This document shows, piece after piece, positions 46,785-57,166 of a DNA stretch of 64,000 nt. The position numbers and the translations under genes are program-made. Source of the stretch: Polynucleobacter necessarius (lineage in GTDB: Bacteria > Pseudomonadota > Gammaproteobacteria > Burkholderiales > Burkholderiaceae). The stretch spans positions 316,669 through 380,668 of the forward strand of contig NZ_LT615228.1 of NCBI RefSeq assembly GCF_900096765.1. Reading direction: 5' to 3'. The notes under the pieces were generated by a model that saw nothing but the letters and a program-made list of their open reading frames with translations, did no database searches and had not been told where the DNA came from. Numbering within the stretch: the first letter of the stretch is position 1; each line of letters begins with the position of its first letter.

Positions 46785-47606
46785 ATGGCCACCGTTCTTG
46801 TATTTGATATTGAGACTATTCCAGATGTAGCGGGTTTACGCCGCGTGGAAGAATACCCTGACTCCATGAGTGATACTGAGGTTGCAGCTGCTGCCATGGC
46901 AGAGCGTGCCGCCAAAACCGGTAGCGAATTTTTGCCTTTGTTCTTGCAAAAGATTGTTGCGATCTCATGCGTAATTCGTAGAACAACAAAAGAAGGGGCG
47001 CCACAAATCAAAGTGGGTACCTTGGGTACCCCACAAGATGATGAGAAGGTGCTAGTTCAATCATTCTTTGATTTGATTGAAAAATATACTCCCCAACTGG
47101 TATCTTGGAACGGTAGCGGTTTTGATCTACCGGTCTTGCACTATCGCGCACTTGCTAATCATATTCAGGCGCCACGTTATTGGGAAATGGGTGAGAGCCA
47201 GGAAGCTGATAGCAGAGACTTTAAATGGAATAACTATATTAGTCGCTATCACATGCGTCATTTAGATATGATGGATTTGTTAGCCAAATTTAATGGCAGA
47301 GCCAATGCGCCATTAGATGGTTTGGCAAGGCTGTGTGGCTTTCCTGGCAAGATGGGGATGGATGGCAGTCAAGTCTGGCCAGCATATCAAGAGGGAAAGA
47401 TCAACGATATTCGCCGTTATTGCGAAACCGATGTGGTCAATACCTATCTCATGTATTGCCGCTTCCAGCTATTGCGTGGCGGTTTCTCGCAAACTGAGTA
47501 TGAAGAGGAAATTCAATTCGTTAGAGCGTATTTAGAAAAAGAATCTAAAGAGCCTAACGGCGAGCAATGGCAAGAATATCTCCAAGGTTTTGCTCCGAAT
47601 GCGTAG
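46785..47606 (+). CDS. PolB-type 3'-5' exonuclease domain protein
   Basis: A 273-residue stand-alone exonuclease. Exo I is LVFDIETIPD (Asp and Glu), Exo II SWNGSGFDLPVLHYRA (Asp) and Exo III RRYCETDVVNTYLMY (the YxxxD variant), as in the predicted 3'-5' exonucleases related to DNA polymerase B proofreading domains. The role is probably DNA end processing or repair. It lies immediately downstream of nlpD. Its last codons overlap the rlmD start. Confidence 0.88.
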   Translation: MATVLVFDIETIPDVAGLRRVEEYPDSMSDTEVAAAAMAERAAKTGSEFLPLFLQKIVAISCVIRRTTKEGAPQIKVGTLGTPQDDEKVLVQSFFDLIEKYTPQLVSWNGSGFDLPVLHYRALANHIQAPRYWEMGESQEADSRDFKWNNYISRYHMRHLDMMDLLAKFNGRANAPLDGLARLCGFPGKMGMDGSQVWPAYQEGKINDIRRYCETDVVNTYLMYCRFQLLRGGFSQTEYEEEIQFVRAYLEKESKEPNGEQWQEYLQGFAPNA

Positions 47607-49017
47607 AGGCGATAAGCCAGTCAATATTGAAGTGGCTGAGCCAGTCAAAATTGAAGCACTCGATTTAGATGCCCAAGGGATAGGCCGCTTGGCTCCCAGT
47701 CAAGCTGAGGCAGTAAGGTGCTTTTCATTAAAGGCGCTCTCCCAACTGAGTTGGTGACCTACACGATAACGAGTGATAAGGCGCGCTTTAGTAAAGCTAA
47801 AGTCCGCGAGATTCTCAAGCCCGCTGTTTTTAGAGCCGAGCCTAAGTGCGAAGCTTTTGGCGTTTGTGGTGGTTGCACTATGCAACACTTAGATATTCGC
47901 GCGCAGGTAGCGATGAAGCAGCGTGTGCTCGAAGATGACTTGCATCACATTGCCAAAGTTCAGCCAGAAGAAATTCTCAGGCCAATGGGTGGGCCCACTT
48001 GGGAATACCGGCATCGTGCCCGTTTAAGTGCAGTCAATCGTTCGATTAAAAAAGGTACGGTCCTGATTGGTTTTCATGAGGGTAAGAGTGGCTATGTTGC
48101 CGACATGCTTGCTTGTGAAATTTTGCCTAAGCATGTGTCTAATCTCTTGCCAGAAATGCGCAAGTTAGTGATGAGTCTTTCAATCGTCGATCGGATGCCA
48201 CAAATCGAAATTGCTGTCGGCGAGCCTGAGGATCCCAACTCTGACGATCCCAAAAAACTCAAACCAGTCACCGCTTTGGTTTTTCGTAACCTTCAAGCTT
48301 TAACGGCTGCTGATGAGGCCTTGCTCAGAAACTTTGCCGATGAGCATCAAGTCTGGATTTGGTTGCAGCCCAAAGGTATCGAGACTGTGGCGCCTTTTTA
48401 TCCAGAGATCGGCAAGCTATGCTATCGCTTGCCTGAATTTGAAATCGAAATGCCATTTAAGCCCGCTGACTTTACTCAAGTCAACCATATGATGAATCGA
48501 TCATTAGTGAGTAGGGCGATTCGTTTGTTAGAGGTGCAACCGTCTGATCGAGTGATCGATTTATTTTGTGGCATTGGGAACTTCACATTGCCACTCGCCA
48601 GAAAACAGAAAAGCAAAACAAGTTTTGGGTATTGAAGGTTTAGCAACTTTAACGACCAGAACCAAATCCAATGCAGAACACAATGGTCTTGCTGATAAGG
48701 CTAGCTTTATGCAAAGCGATTTGTTTGAAGTCATGCCGGAAACTGTGGCATCCTGGAAAAAGGCAGACCGCTGGTTAATGGATCCACCGCGTGAGGGTGC
48801 AATGGAAATTTGCAAAGCCTTGGCGCAGTTGCATGACCAAGCAAGTAATTTATTGCCTAAGCGGATTGTCTATGTTTCTTGTAACCCCAAAACCTTAGCC
48901 AGGGATGTTGACATCTTGTGCCACCAAGCGGGCTATCACCTCAAAGGTGCTGGTATCGTGAACATGTTTCCACATACCTCCCACGTGGAATCGATAGCGG
49001 TTTTTGATAGGACTTGA
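47599..49017 (+). pseudogene. rlmD: 23S rRNA (uracil-5-)-methyltransferase RlmD, two frameshifts
   Basis: From ATG 47599 the TRAM-like N-terminus (VKIEALDLDAQGIGRLAP) is followed by a shift at about 47709 (GG versus GGG): the frame needed is VLFIKGALPTELVTYT. The middle holds the Fe-S Cys cluster CEAFGVCGGCTMQH and the SAM motif VIDLFCGIGNFTLPLARK. A second shift lies in the A-rich stretch at 48600-48620, after which LGIEGLATLTTRTKSNAEHN and the catalytic WLMDPPREG...VYVSCNPKTLARD continue to 49017. RlmD makes m5U1939; loss is tolerated in bacteria. Start overlaps the exonuclease by eight bases. Confidence 0.88.
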
Positions 49018-49070
49018 TAGTTTGATATAGTTTTCGTGGCTCATAAAAAATACAAGGTCTGGAGGGGTAG

Positions 49071-49628
49071 ATGAGAAAAGTGGTAGCTTTGTTGTGCGGG
49101 TTTCTATTTATGCCCATCGCGTATAGTCAGTCACAAAATTTTGAGGGGTTTGGTATTTCATTTGATTATTCATTAAATTCGATTACTGATAAATCTACTC
49201 CTGGTGATTCCTTAACAAGCAATAGTGGAATTCCCAGCATTACTCTTGATGCATATAAAGCTATTGATGATCAATGGCTAGTCGGCGCCTATGGAACATA
49301 TGATCTTGCTACAACTGATACCAGTGGTACCGATCCTGATGCAAAAAATCCTATTGAAGCGGGCGGAAAAATTGGCTTTGCATTTAGCGAAAAGCTGCTA
49401 GGCTACGCCAAGTTAGGTTGGTCGTGGTCAAAATTTTCTTCGCCAGGCTATTACCAGTGGATGAATGGACCTAGTTTCGGACTCGGTTTCGACTACCTTT
49501 TTACTAAAAATATTTTTACGAGAGCAGAGATTTCTCAGCAAAACTACAAAAGCGTCCAATGGAGTGATGGCAGTAGCGATAAAGTCACCATCAATTCCTA
49601 TACGATCTCACTGGGCTATCGTTTTTAG
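49071..49628 (+). CDS. Outer-membrane beta-barrel protein (OmpW/opacity-like)
   Basis: A 185-residue protein. The signal peptide ends near MPIAYSQS, then eight amphipathic strands (LVGAYGTYDLAT; GGKIGFAFSEKLLGYAKLGW; GLGFDYLFTKNIFTRAEISQ) and a terminal aromatic YTISLGYRF, which is the barrel assembly signal recognised by BamA. Length suits a small eight-stranded barrel. Ligand or function unknown. A strong terminator follows. Confidence 0.75.
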   Translation: MRKVVALLCGFLFMPIAYSQSQNFEGFGISFDYSLNSITDKSTPGDSLTSNSGIPSITLDAYKAIDDQWLVGAYGTYDLATTDTSGTDPDAKNPIEAGGKIGFAFSEKLLGYAKLGWSWSKFSSPGYYQWMNGPSFGLGFDYLFTKNIFTRAEISQQNYKSVQWSDGSSDKVTINSYTISLGYRF

Positions 49629-49646
49629 ATAACCCAACTCATATTG

Positions 49647-49685
49647 ATGCACCAATTTAGAGCCAAATTGGTGCATTTTTGGTTT
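49647..49685 (+). terminator. Rho-independent terminator after the barrel-protein gene
   Basis: A perfect 12-bp stem ATGCACCAATTT/AAATTGGTGCAT with a 6-base loop, then TTTTTGGTTTTT. Very strong. Confidence 0.9.
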
Positions 49686-49797
49686 TTGCTTGCATCAATG
49701 GTGCATTGACGATTTTCCTAGGTCTTATAGAAGAGTAGATTGAAGATGTGCTGTGGGTTGGCACTGTTTGAAATTGATCCACCACTAGGAGAGCATC

Positions 49798-49878
49798 ATG
49801 AAAACCGCTGATGGCATTACCCTTCTGCTTGTTTTAATTGCTTTGTCATTTGCTATAGATGCCCTAATGACCAATTAA
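49798..49878 (+). CDS. Possible small membrane protein, 26 residues
   Basis: MKTADGITLLLVLIALSFAI ending DALMTN, preceded by TAGGAGAG at about seven bases and closed by TAA. One membrane helix. It lies alone between two terminators, in the same style as the small ORF at 29769-29873. Unknown. Confidence 0.4.
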   Translation: MKTADGITLLLVLIALSFAIDALMTN

Positions 49879-49899
49879 TTAGGTTTTTGGGTAGGAATG

Positions 49900-49921
49900 A
49901 AAAAGGCGCCCGTAGGCGCCT
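49900..49921 (-). terminator. Terminator for the Bax-inhibitor-like gene
   Basis: Stem AGGCGCC/GGCGCCT with a 4-base loop; on the minus strand followed by TTTTTC. It lies about 45 bases after the minus-strand stop at 49965. Confidence 0.75.
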
Positions 49922-49964
49922 CTTGAGAACAGCACACTAAAAAATTAGTGTGGCATGGTTTCTC

Positions 49965-50666
49965 TTAATCTCGATTACCACCAACGATGCCTAAAAGGGC
50001 AAGTAAATTGGTGAAGACGTTGTACACATCCAAGTAAATTGCTAATGTCGCCATGATGTAGTTTGTCTCACCACCGTTGATCACACGTTGTACGTCAACC
50101 AAGATAAAGGCAGAGAAGATAGCGATGGCAAGCACCATCACTGTGAGCATCAAGGCAGGTAGCTGTAACCAGATGTTGGCTAATGAAGCCACAATCAATA
50201 GCAGTACGCCAACCATGAGCCATTTACCCAGGCCAGCAAAATCACTCTTGCTTACAGTAGCAATTGCTGCCATGGTTGCAAAGATTGCCGCTGTGCCACC
50301 AAAGGCAAGCATGATCAAGGTCGCGCCATTGCTATAGCTATTGAGCGTAAAGCCAATTAAGCGGGACATCATAATGCCCATGAAGAAGGTAAAGCCCAAG
50401 AGTAGGAGAACGCCCACGCCAGTGTTTTTATTCTTCTCGATTGCCCAGAAGAAGCCAAAAGCAACTGCCATGAACACGATGAATCCCATGAAGGGGCTTC
50501 CAGCGAATAAGCTGAGATTCATGGCAACGCCAAGCCATGCGCCAATAACAGTAGGCACCATTGAGAGGGCTAAAAGCGCATAGGTGTTGCGAAGTACGCG
50601 GTTGCGCACTTGTACGGTACTTACTGAGCCGGTTTGGCCAAAGCCGTAAGAGTTCAGATCACTCAT
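49965..50666 (-). CDS. Bax inhibitor-1/YccA family membrane protein
   Basis: A 233-residue protein from ATG 50666, which has an AAGGAG ribosome site; a longer frame to 50702 lacks one. Seven hydrophobic helices with VLRNTYALLALSMVPTVIGAWLG, ANIWLQLPALMLTVMVLAIAIFSAFILVDVQRVINGG and a C-terminal YLDVYNVFTNLLALLG match the BI-1/YccA family. In bacteria these modulate FtsH or act as pH-gated calcium leaks; the FtsH link is of interest because the FtsH regulators HflK/HflC are also in this window. Divergent from ndk. Confidence 0.9.
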   Translation of the reverse strand: MSDLNSYGFGQTGSVSTVQVRNRVLRNTYALLALSMVPTVIGAWLGVAMNLSLFAGSPFMGFIVFMAVAFGFFWAIEKNKNTGVGVLLLLGFTFFMGIMMSRLIGFTLNSYSNGATLIMLAFGGTAAIFATMAAIATVSKSDFAGLGKWLMVGVLLLIVASLANIWLQLPALMLTVMVLAIAIFSAFILVDVQRVINGGETNYIMATLAIYLDVYNVFTNLLALLGIVGGNRD

Positions 50667-50944
50667 TTTGACTCCTTCTTTTATAAAATCACATGAACCC
50701 ACAATGGGTTGTTGACACTAAGTATAGACAAAACAGGTGAATTTCAAGACTTGGGCTAAAAAGACTACCGATTGAGGGGTTATGCCTTGTAAATTCAAGG
50801 GCTTAGCCCTACTTACGTAGGGGTAAATACGGTCAGGCAATGTATAATTCGGGGGTCGTTGAAATCGGGTTAGGCTTTTAGCCCTTTTCGGCTTTTGCTA
50901 CCCCTATTTAAAAAATACCTTTGAAATCACTATTGGAGTCTTGA

Positions 50945-51370
50945 ATGGCAATTGAACGCACCCTATCTATTATCAAACCTGATGCTGTCGCTAAAAACGT
51001 CATCGGAAAAATCTATGACCGTTTTGAATCTGCTGGTTTGAAGATTGTTGCTTCCAAAATGGCGCATTTGTCACAATCAGAAGCAGAGCAGTTCTACGCT
51101 GTTCACAAAGATCGTCCTTTCTTCAAAGATTTGGTGAGCTTCATGATTTCCGGTCCTGTCATGATTCAAGTATTGCAAGGCGAAGGCGCTATTGCTAGGA
51201 ACCGTGATTTGATGGGCGCAACGGATCCTAAGAAAGCAGAAAAAGGCACTATCCGTGCTGATTTTGCTGACAGCATTGATGCCAATGCCGTGCATGGCTC
51301 TGACGCTCCTGAAACAGCTGCTGTGGAAGTTGCTTTCTTCTTCCCCGGCATGAATGTTTTCAATCGTTAA
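50945..51370 (+). CDS. ndk: Nucleoside diphosphate kinase
   Basis: A 141-residue cytoplasmic enzyme: [20 protein letters not shown] at the N-terminus and [20 protein letters not shown] with the phosphorylated His117. It transfers phosphate among (d)NTPs. The 241-base upstream region holds a TATAAT at 50843-50848 as the likely -10. First gene of the ndk-rlmN-ispG-hisS block. Confidence 0.97.
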   Translation: MAIERTLSIIKPDAVAKNVIGKIYDRFESAGLKIVASKMAHLSQSEAEQFYAVHKDRPFFKDLVSFMISGPVMIQVLQGEGAIARNRDLMGATDPKKAEKGTIRADFADSIDANAVHGSDAPETAAVEVAFFFPGMNVFNR

Positions 51371-51415
51371 TCAACGACTGTTAACAACAACCTATTTAAT
51401 TGATAAGTAGGCGCA

Positions 51416-52636
51416 TTGACCTCCCCGCGCGTAAATCTCTTAGATTTTGACGCTGACCAAATGGCGGCGTATGTCGCGGGGTTGAACGAAAAGCCCTTTA
51501 GGGCAAAGCAGCTCATGCAGTGGATACATCAACGCGGTGTATCAGACATTAACGAGATGAGCGATTTAGCAAAAAGCTTTAGAGCCACTTTGCTAGATAA
51601 GGCTGAAGTCCTCTCTCTTCCCGTAATCAAGGACGAGCATGCGCTCGATGGCACACGCAAGTGGCTGCTGGATGTGGGCGCTGGTAATGCGGTGGAGTCT
51701 GTTTATATTCCTGAGGATGATCGTGGCACTCTGTGTATCTCATCTCAAGCTGGTTGTGCAGTTAATTGCCGCTTTTGTTCAACAGGGCATCAGGGTTTCT
51801 CTCGCAACCTCACTTCCGGTGAAATCATTGGGCAGCTCTGGTTTGCTGAGCATCTCTTGCGTAATGACCCAGAAGCGGTGCGCAGAATTGAAAAATACCC
51901 AACTCCAGGCTGGGAGCACACCGGTCGCGTGATCTCCAATGTAGTGATGATGGGTATGGGTGAGCCTTTGCTGAACTATGACAACGTGGTGTCAGCATTG
52001 CGTCTCATGCTTGATGATCGCGCTTATGGTTTATCGCGTCGTCGCGTGACTGTCTCTACTTCAGGTGTACTGCCAATGATTGATCGGTTGGCGCAAGATT
52101 GCCCAGTCGCTTTAGCAGTATCGCTTCATGCTCCTAATGACGCGTTACGTGACCAGTTAGTGCCACTCAATCAGAAATACCCATTACGTGAATTGCTTGA
52201 TGCCTGTGAGCGTTACTTACCCTTTGCGCCAAGAGACTTTTTAACGTTTGAATATTGTATGCTCGATGGTGTGAATGATTCGGATATTCAAGCAAAAGAA
52301 TTAGTGCGCTTACTCAAAAACATCAAGTGCAAAATAAATCTCATTCCATTCAATCCTTTTCCAGAGTCCGGACTGAAGCGCTCGCCAGCTCAGCGCGTGA
52401 ATACCTTTGCCGGCATTTTGTTAGATGCAGGGATGGTAGCGACAGTGCGCAAGACTCGCGGTGATGATATTGCCGCCGCCTGTGGTCAATTGGCTGGTGA
52501 TGTGGTTGATCGCACACGGGTGCGCGAGCGAGCTGTTCATAAGGCCGAGATTGAAATTCAAGAGGTTCAATCTGACGACGATTTCGATATAGAGCCAAAA
52601 GAGCAGCCTATCGAGTGGCTCAAAAAGTTAAATTAA
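51416..52636 (+). CDS. rlmN: 23S rRNA/tRNA (adenine-C2)-methyltransferase RlmN
   Basis: A 406-residue radical SAM enzyme from TTG 51416. The Fe-S cysteines are C114, C118 and C121 in [42 protein letters not shown] and the methylated-Cys region [16 protein letters not shown] follow. It makes m2A2503 in 23S rRNA and m2A37 in tRNAs. It has a C-terminal acidic extension of about 30 residues. Intact, unlike rlmD. No gene lies between it and ispG. Confidence 0.95.
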   Translation: MTSPRVNLLDFDADQMAAYVAGLNEKPFRAKQLMQWIHQRGVSDINEMSDLAKSFRATLLDKAEVLSLPVIKDEHALDGTRKWLLDVGAGNAVESVYIPEDDRGTLCISSQAGCAVNCRFCSTGHQGFSRNLTSGEIIGQLWFAEHLLRNDPEAVRRIEKYPTPGWEHTGRVISNVVMMGMGEPLLNYDNVVSALRLMLDDRAYGLSRRRVTVSTSGVLPMIDRLAQDCPVALAVSLHAPNDALRDQLVPLNQKYPLRELLDACERYLPFAPRDFLTFEYCMLDGVNDSDIQAKELVRLLKNIKCKINLIPFNPFPESGLKRSPAQRVNTFAGILLDAGMVATVRKTRGDDIAAACGQLAGDVVDRTRVRERAVHKAEIEIQEVQSDDDFDIEPKEQPIEWLKKLN

Positions 52637-52646
52637 TTAAATCCCT

Positions 52647-53918
52647 GTGAGCTCTCATCCTTCATCTTTACCAAACTTGCCTTTAGGTCCAGCACCGAAG
52701 CGAGCAACACGCCAAGCCAAAGTGGTTTGGAAAATGAACATCATTACTATTGGTGGTGATGCACCTGTGCGTGTGCAGTCTATGACCAACACTGATACTG
52801 CAGATGCAGTAGGCACGGCGATTCAGGTAAAAGAATTAGCTCGCGCTGGTTCAGAGATGGTACGTATTACCGTAAATACGCCTGAAGCCGCCGCCGCTGT
52901 TCCTTATATTCGGGAACAGCTGGACAAGATGGATATCTTGGTGCCATTGATTGGTGACTTTCATTACAACGGCCACACGCTGTTAAATGATTTTCCAGAG
53001 TGCGCTAAGGCGCTCTCGAAGTACCGTATTAATCCAGGTAATGTGGGCAAGGGCGCCAAGCGTGATCCACAATTTGCGCAGATGATCGAGGCGGCTTGTA
53101 AATACGATAAGCCTATTCGGATTGGTGTGAACTGGGGCAGCTTAGACCAAGATCTTTTGGCGACCATTATGGATAGCAATGCTGCTTTAGAAAATCCGAA
53201 GACAGCTCAAGAGGTCATGATTGAGGCCTTGATTCAGTCAGCCTTGCAGTCTGCAGAAAAAGCAGTGGAGTTGGGGATGAACCCTGATCAGATTTTGCTC
53301 TCTTGCAAAGTGAGCAATGTACAAGATTTGGTAGCGGTCTATCGCGACCTCTCACGTCGTTCTGACTATCCTTTGCACTTAGGCTTAACTGAAGCCGGTA
53401 TGGGAAGCAAAGGTATTGTGTCTTCTACTGCCGCAATGGCTATTTTGTTGCAAGAGGGGATTGGTGACACAATTCGTGTTTCTTTAACGCCTGACCCTGG
53501 TGCGCCTCGAGAAAACGAAGTGATCGTAGCGCAAGAAATTTTACAAACTATGGGTTTGCGAAATTTCACACCCATGGTGATTGCTTGCCCAGGCTGTGGT
53601 CGCACGACGAGTACTACCTTTCAAGAGTTGGCTGCCAATATTCAGTCATACCTGCGTCAACAAATGCCCATTTGGAAGAAAACCCATCCTGGTGTTGAGA
53701 ATATGAATGTGGCTGTGATGGGTTGCATTGTGAACGGTCCTGGTGAGAGTAAGCATGCCAATATCGGTATTTCTCTGCCGGGTACCGGTGAAACTCCAGC
53801 GGCCCCAGTATTTGTGGATGGCGTTAAAGTAAAGACCTTGCGCGGCGACAATATTGCGCAAGAGTTTCAGGTTATCGTGGATGACTATGTGAAGCAGAAC
53901 TACGCAGCCAAGAATTAA
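52647..53918 (+). CDS. ispG: 4-hydroxy-3-methylbut-2-enyl-diphosphate synthase IspG
   Basis: A 423-residue enzyme from GTG 52647. [20 protein letters not shown] opens the TIM barrel; the 4Fe-4S ligands are C314 and C317 (ACPGCGR) and C360 (GCIVNGPGE). It converts MEcPP to HMBPP in the MEP isoprenoid pathway. All motifs are present. Ten bases separate it from rlmN, so the usual intervening helix-turn-helix gene (rodZ-like) is missing. Confidence 0.96.
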   Translation: MSSHPSSLPNLPLGPAPKRATRQAKVVWKMNIITIGGDAPVRVQSMTNTDTADAVGTAIQVKELARAGSEMVRITVNTPEAAAAVPYIREQLDKMDILVPLIGDFHYNGHTLLNDFPECAKALSKYRINPGNVGKGAKRDPQFAQMIEAACKYDKPIRIGVNWGSLDQDLLATIMDSNAALENPKTAQEVMIEALIQSALQSAEKAVELGMNPDQILLSCKVSNVQDLVAVYRDLSRRSDYPLHLGLTEAGMGSKGIVSSTAAMAILLQEGIGDTIRVSLTPDPGAPRENEVIVAQEILQTMGLRNFTPMVIACPGCGRTTSTTFQELAANIQSYLRQQMPIWKKTHPGVENMNVAVMGCIVNGPGESKHANIGISLPGTGETPAAPVFVDGVKVKTLRGDNIAQEFQVIVDDYVKQNYAAKN

Positions 53919-53934
53919 ACACATAATAATAAAA

Positions 53935-55266
53935 ATGACCGATCAAACCAAAGACCAAAAATCTCAAACCAAAGTTCAAAAGATCAATGGCGTGCGCGGC
54001 ATGAATGATTTGCTGCCAGCAGATGCTGCGCAGTGGGCTCATCTTGAGCATGTCTTGCGTGATTTGACTCGCGCTTATGGTTATGAGTTCTTGCGCACAC
54101 CGATTGTGGAAGCAACAGCAGTATTTCAACGTGGTATTGGTGAGGTCACCGATATTGTTGAAAAAGAAATGTATTCCTTTGAGGATCGCTTAAATGGTGA
54201 ACAACTTACCTTGCGCCCCGAAGGCACAGCTGCGCTAGTGCGCTCTGTCATTGAAAATAATTTACTCTACGAAGGACCTAAGCGTCTTTGGTACACCGGT
54301 CCGATGTTTCGTCATGAGCGTCCACAGCATGGCCGCTATCGCCAATTCCACCAGTTCGGTATTGAGGCTCTTGGTTTTGCGGGCCCCGATATCGATGCAG
54401 AAATTATTCTGATGGGGCAGCGTTTATGGGATGAGCTAGGCTTAAAGGGTGTCCGCCTGGAAATTAATTCCTTAGGTCAGGCTGATGAGCGAGCAAAACA
54501 TCGCGCAGCATTAGTGACCTACTTCGAGAAACATCAATCGCAATTGGATGAAGATTCTCAACGTCGTTTGGTCAGTAATCCATTACGCATTTTGGATTCT
54601 AAAAATCCAGAGATGCAAGCATTAATCGAGGGCGCACCTAAGCTGTTGGATTTCTTGGGAGAGGAGTCGCTGAAGCATTTCAATACTGTTCAGGCTTTGC
54701 TCAAAGTAAATAACATACCATGCAAAATTAACCCACGTTTGGTTCGTGGTTTGGATTACTACAATCTGACTGTATTTGAGTGGATCACTGAAGAGTTGGG
54801 CGCTCAGGGCACAATTGCGGGGGGCGGTCGTTATGACCCATTAATTGAGCGCATGGGCGGCAAGTCTGCCCCTGCCTGTGGTTGGGCTATGGGGATGGAG
54901 CGCGTCCTGGAATTGATGAAAGTGTCCGGCTCCTTACCGGAGGCGCAGGCTCAGTGCGATATTTTTGTTTTGCATCAGGGTGGTGAAACCTTAACGGCGG
55001 CGATGATTATTGCTGAGCGTTTGCGTAGCGCTGGAATCGATACCATTCTGTTTTGCCCCCCAGATGGCCAATCTGCTAGCTTTAAGTCTCAAATGAAGCG
55101 GGCAGATGCGAGTGGAGCAGCCTTTGCTGTCATTATTGGGCCAGATGAGTTGGCTAACAATGAGGCTCAGCTAAAAGACCTTCGTGGCACGGGTGAGCAG
55201 AAAGCAGTTCCTTTAGAAGGCGTGCTAGAAGCTGCAATTGATGCTCTAGTAGGCACCTCCGAATAA
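53935..55266 (+). CDS. hisS: Histidine-tRNA ligase
   Basis: A 443-residue class II synthetase. Motif 1/2: [20 protein letters not shown] and [21 protein letters not shown]; motif 3/His[13 protein letters not shown] and [19 protein letters not shown]-terminal anticodon-binding domain ends with KAVPLEG. Starts at ATG 53935, 16 bases after ispG. Intact. Confidence 0.97.
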   Translation: MTDQTKDQKSQTKVQKINGVRGMNDLLPADAAQWAHLEHVLRDLTRAYGYEFLRTPIVEATAVFQRGIGEVTDIVEKEMYSFEDRLNGEQLTLRPEGTAALVRSVIENNLLYEGPKRLWYTGPMFRHERPQHGRYRQFHQFGIEALGFAGPDIDAEIILMGQRLWDELGLKGVRLEINSLGQADERAKHRAALVTYFEKHQSQLDEDSQRRLVSNPLRILDSKNPEMQALIEGAPKLLDFLGEESLKHFNTVQALLKVNNIPCKINPRLVRGLDYYNLTVFEWITEELGAQGTIAGGGRYDPLIERMGGKSAPACGWAMGMERVLELMKVSGSLPEAQAQCDIFVLHQGGETLTAAMIIAERLRSAGIDTILFCPPDGQSASFKSQMKRADASGAAFAVIIGPDELANNEAQLKDLRGTGEQKAVPLEGVLEAAIDALVGTSE

Positions 55267-55349
55267 AATAAAGCTATAAATAGGTAAATGAATTGACTCA
55301 TTTCCGAAGAAAATAGCAATACAACATTTATACATCAGCTTGGATTGAC

Positions 55350-56009
55350 ATGCCTTTAGATCTAGAAGAACAAGAACAATTAGACCAACTCAAAGCGTTT
55401 TGGCAAAAATACCGTAATTTAATTACGAGTGTTGTCACTGTCGCTCTGTTTGCCTATGCATCCTACAGCGGATATCAATGGTGGCGTAATAGTCAGGCGC
55501 TTGAGGCCTCTAAGCTTTATGAAACGATGATTGGCGCTATTGCTAAGGGTGATAAAGAGCAGACCTTGCGTGCTGCCGATGATTTGCAAAAAGATTTTGC
55601 GCGTACCCCTTATGCGCCAATGTCCAGTTTAGTCGCGGCTCGCATCGCATCTGATGCAGGCGATAACGCTAAAGTATTAGATTATTTACGCTGGGCTGCG
55701 AAGAATGCCTCTAACGATGGGTACTTGGCTTTGGCCAAGATGCGTTTGGTTTCTCAATTGATTGAGCAGGGTAGCGAGAGGGATTTTGCAGAAGCTGATC
55801 AGTTTTTGAAAGATAAGCCGATTGCTGGCTTTGAAGCTTTATGGCTAGAGCGTCGAGGTGACTGGTACCTAGCCCAGAAGAAAAATGACCAGGCTAAAGA
55901 AAGCTATCAAGATGCTTGGAAAAAATTAGATCAAGCCAAAGAATTTCCTGAGGAGGCGCGCCGTCTCTTAAAGGTTAAATTGGATGCTGTTGGAGGAGTT
56001 GCTCAGTGA
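55350..56009 (+). CDS. yfgM: YfgM-like TPR protein, ancillary SecYEG/BamB operon partner
   Basis: A 219-residue membrane-anchored protein: an N-terminal cytoplasmic stretch MPLDLEEQEQLDQLKAFWQK, one membrane helix (LITSVVTVALFAYASYSGYQ), then periplasmic TPR-like helices (YAPMSSLVAARIASDAGDNAKV; LERRGDWYLAQKKNDQAKES). YfgM interacts with SecYEG and periplasmic chaperones. The bamB start overlaps its stop. Confidence 0.9.
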   Translation: MPLDLEEQEQLDQLKAFWQKYRNLITSVVTVALFAYASYSGYQWWRNSQALEASKLYETMIGAIAKGDKEQTLRAADDLQKDFARTPYAPMSSLVAARIASDAGDNAKVLDYLRWAAKNASNDGYLALAKMRLVSQLIEQGSERDFAEADQFLKDKPIAGFEALWLERRGDWYLAQKKNDQAKESYQDAWKKLDQAKEFPEEARRLLKVKLDAVGGVAQ

Positions 56010-57166
56010 TGGTATCAATCAAGCGTGTTGCAAAACTGGTAGGTTCGCTCATTACCGTTAGTGTATTGACGACAGCTCTGGTCGCGTGTTCTGGCAGTTC
56101 TCGCGTGCGTAAGCCTGCCGAGCTAGTGCCAGTTAAAAACCAGTTTGACTTACAAGAAGTATGGTCAGCCAGTGTGGGTTCTTCAGAAACATTTAATTTT
56201 CACCCCGCGGTGGCTGGTGACGCTGTCTATGTTACTTCTCACGGCGGTGATTTGGCAAAGATTGATTTAATGTCAGGTAAGAAAATTTGGGTTGCTGAAG
56301 TTCCTGAAAAAATTGTTGTGGGCCCCGGTTCTGATGGGCGTACAACTGTAGCTATCACGAATAAGGGTAATGTTTATGCCTTTGATGACAACGGCAAGCC
56401 GATTTGGAATGTCAGTGTTGGTAGCGAAGTCTTGAGTGAGCCAGTGGTAGCTGGAGGCCTTGTGGTCGTTCGCACTTTGGATAATCGTTTTATGGGTTTA
56501 GATACTCAAACTGGCGCTCGCAAGTGGATTTATCAGCGTCAACAGTCAGCACTTTCGCTGCGTGTTGGATACGGCATGTTGCCGATTAATAATGAAGTCA
56601 TTGTTACGGGCTTTGCTGGTGGACGCTTTGGCATGATTGCAATTGCAAACGGAGGTTTGGTTTGGGAAACTCCAGTGTCATTTCCAAAAGGCTTCTCTGA
56701 GATCGAGCGTCTGAATGATGTGACTGCTAAACCCAGCATGATGGGAGAAATTCTTTGTGCAGTTTCTTATCAAGGTCGAATCGGTTGTGGTCAAGCGCGG
56801 ACTGGTGCTCTGTTGTGGTTTAAAGATTACTCAAGTTACACCGGCACTGCCCAAAGTGCTGAGTTAGTGTTCTCGGCAAACGAAAAGTCACACGTCACTG
56901 CGTTTGCTACTAAAGATGGAACTCAAGTTTGGGAGAACACCCAACTGACTTTTCGCGATCTTGGTGAGCCAATGGCCATTGGTAGGGTGCTGCTGATAGG
57001 TGATGCTCAAGGATACGTTCATGCATTCTCACAGGCCAATGGCGAGATGATTGCTGCTCGTATTCGTCATGACAGCAGTCCAATCTCTGCCGCACCAATT
57101 GCAGTCGGTGGTCTCATCTTGATTCAATCTCAAGGTGGAAAAATCGCGGCGTACAGTCCAAAATGA
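56009..57166 (+). CDS. bamB: BamB, outer-membrane protein assembly lipoprotein
   Basis: A 385-residue beta-propeller lipoprotein from ATG 56009 (an adjacent GTG at 56006 is possible). Lipobox LVAC followed by SGSSRVRKP, then repeats of the PQQ-like blade ([61 protein letters not shown]). It is a subunit of the Bam complex. Overlaps der by four bases (ATGA). Confidence 0.95.
   Translation: MVSIKRVAKLVGSLITVSVLTTALVACSGSSRVRKPAELVPVKNQFDLQEVWSASVGSSETFNFHPAVAGDAVYVTSHGGDLAKIDLMSGKKIWVAEVPEKIVVGPGSDGRTTVAITNKGNVYAFDDNGKPIWNVSVGSEVLSEPVVAGGLVVVRTLDNRFMGLDTQTGARKWIYQRQQSALSLRVGYGMLPINNEVIVTGFAGGRFGMIAIANGGLVWETPVSFPKGFSEIERLNDVTAKPSMMGEILCAVSYQGRIGCGQARTGALLWFKDYSSYTGTAQSAELVFSANEKSHVTAFATKDGTQVWENTQLTFRDLGEPMAIGRVLLIGDAQGYVHAFSQANGEMIAARIRHDSSPISAAPIAVGGLILIQSQGGKIAAYSPK

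Noticed and set aside
53646..53924. Long minus-strand open frame inside ispG
   Set aside because: It mirrors the codon bias of a well-conserved gene on the plus strand, has no ribosome site and no recognisable domain.
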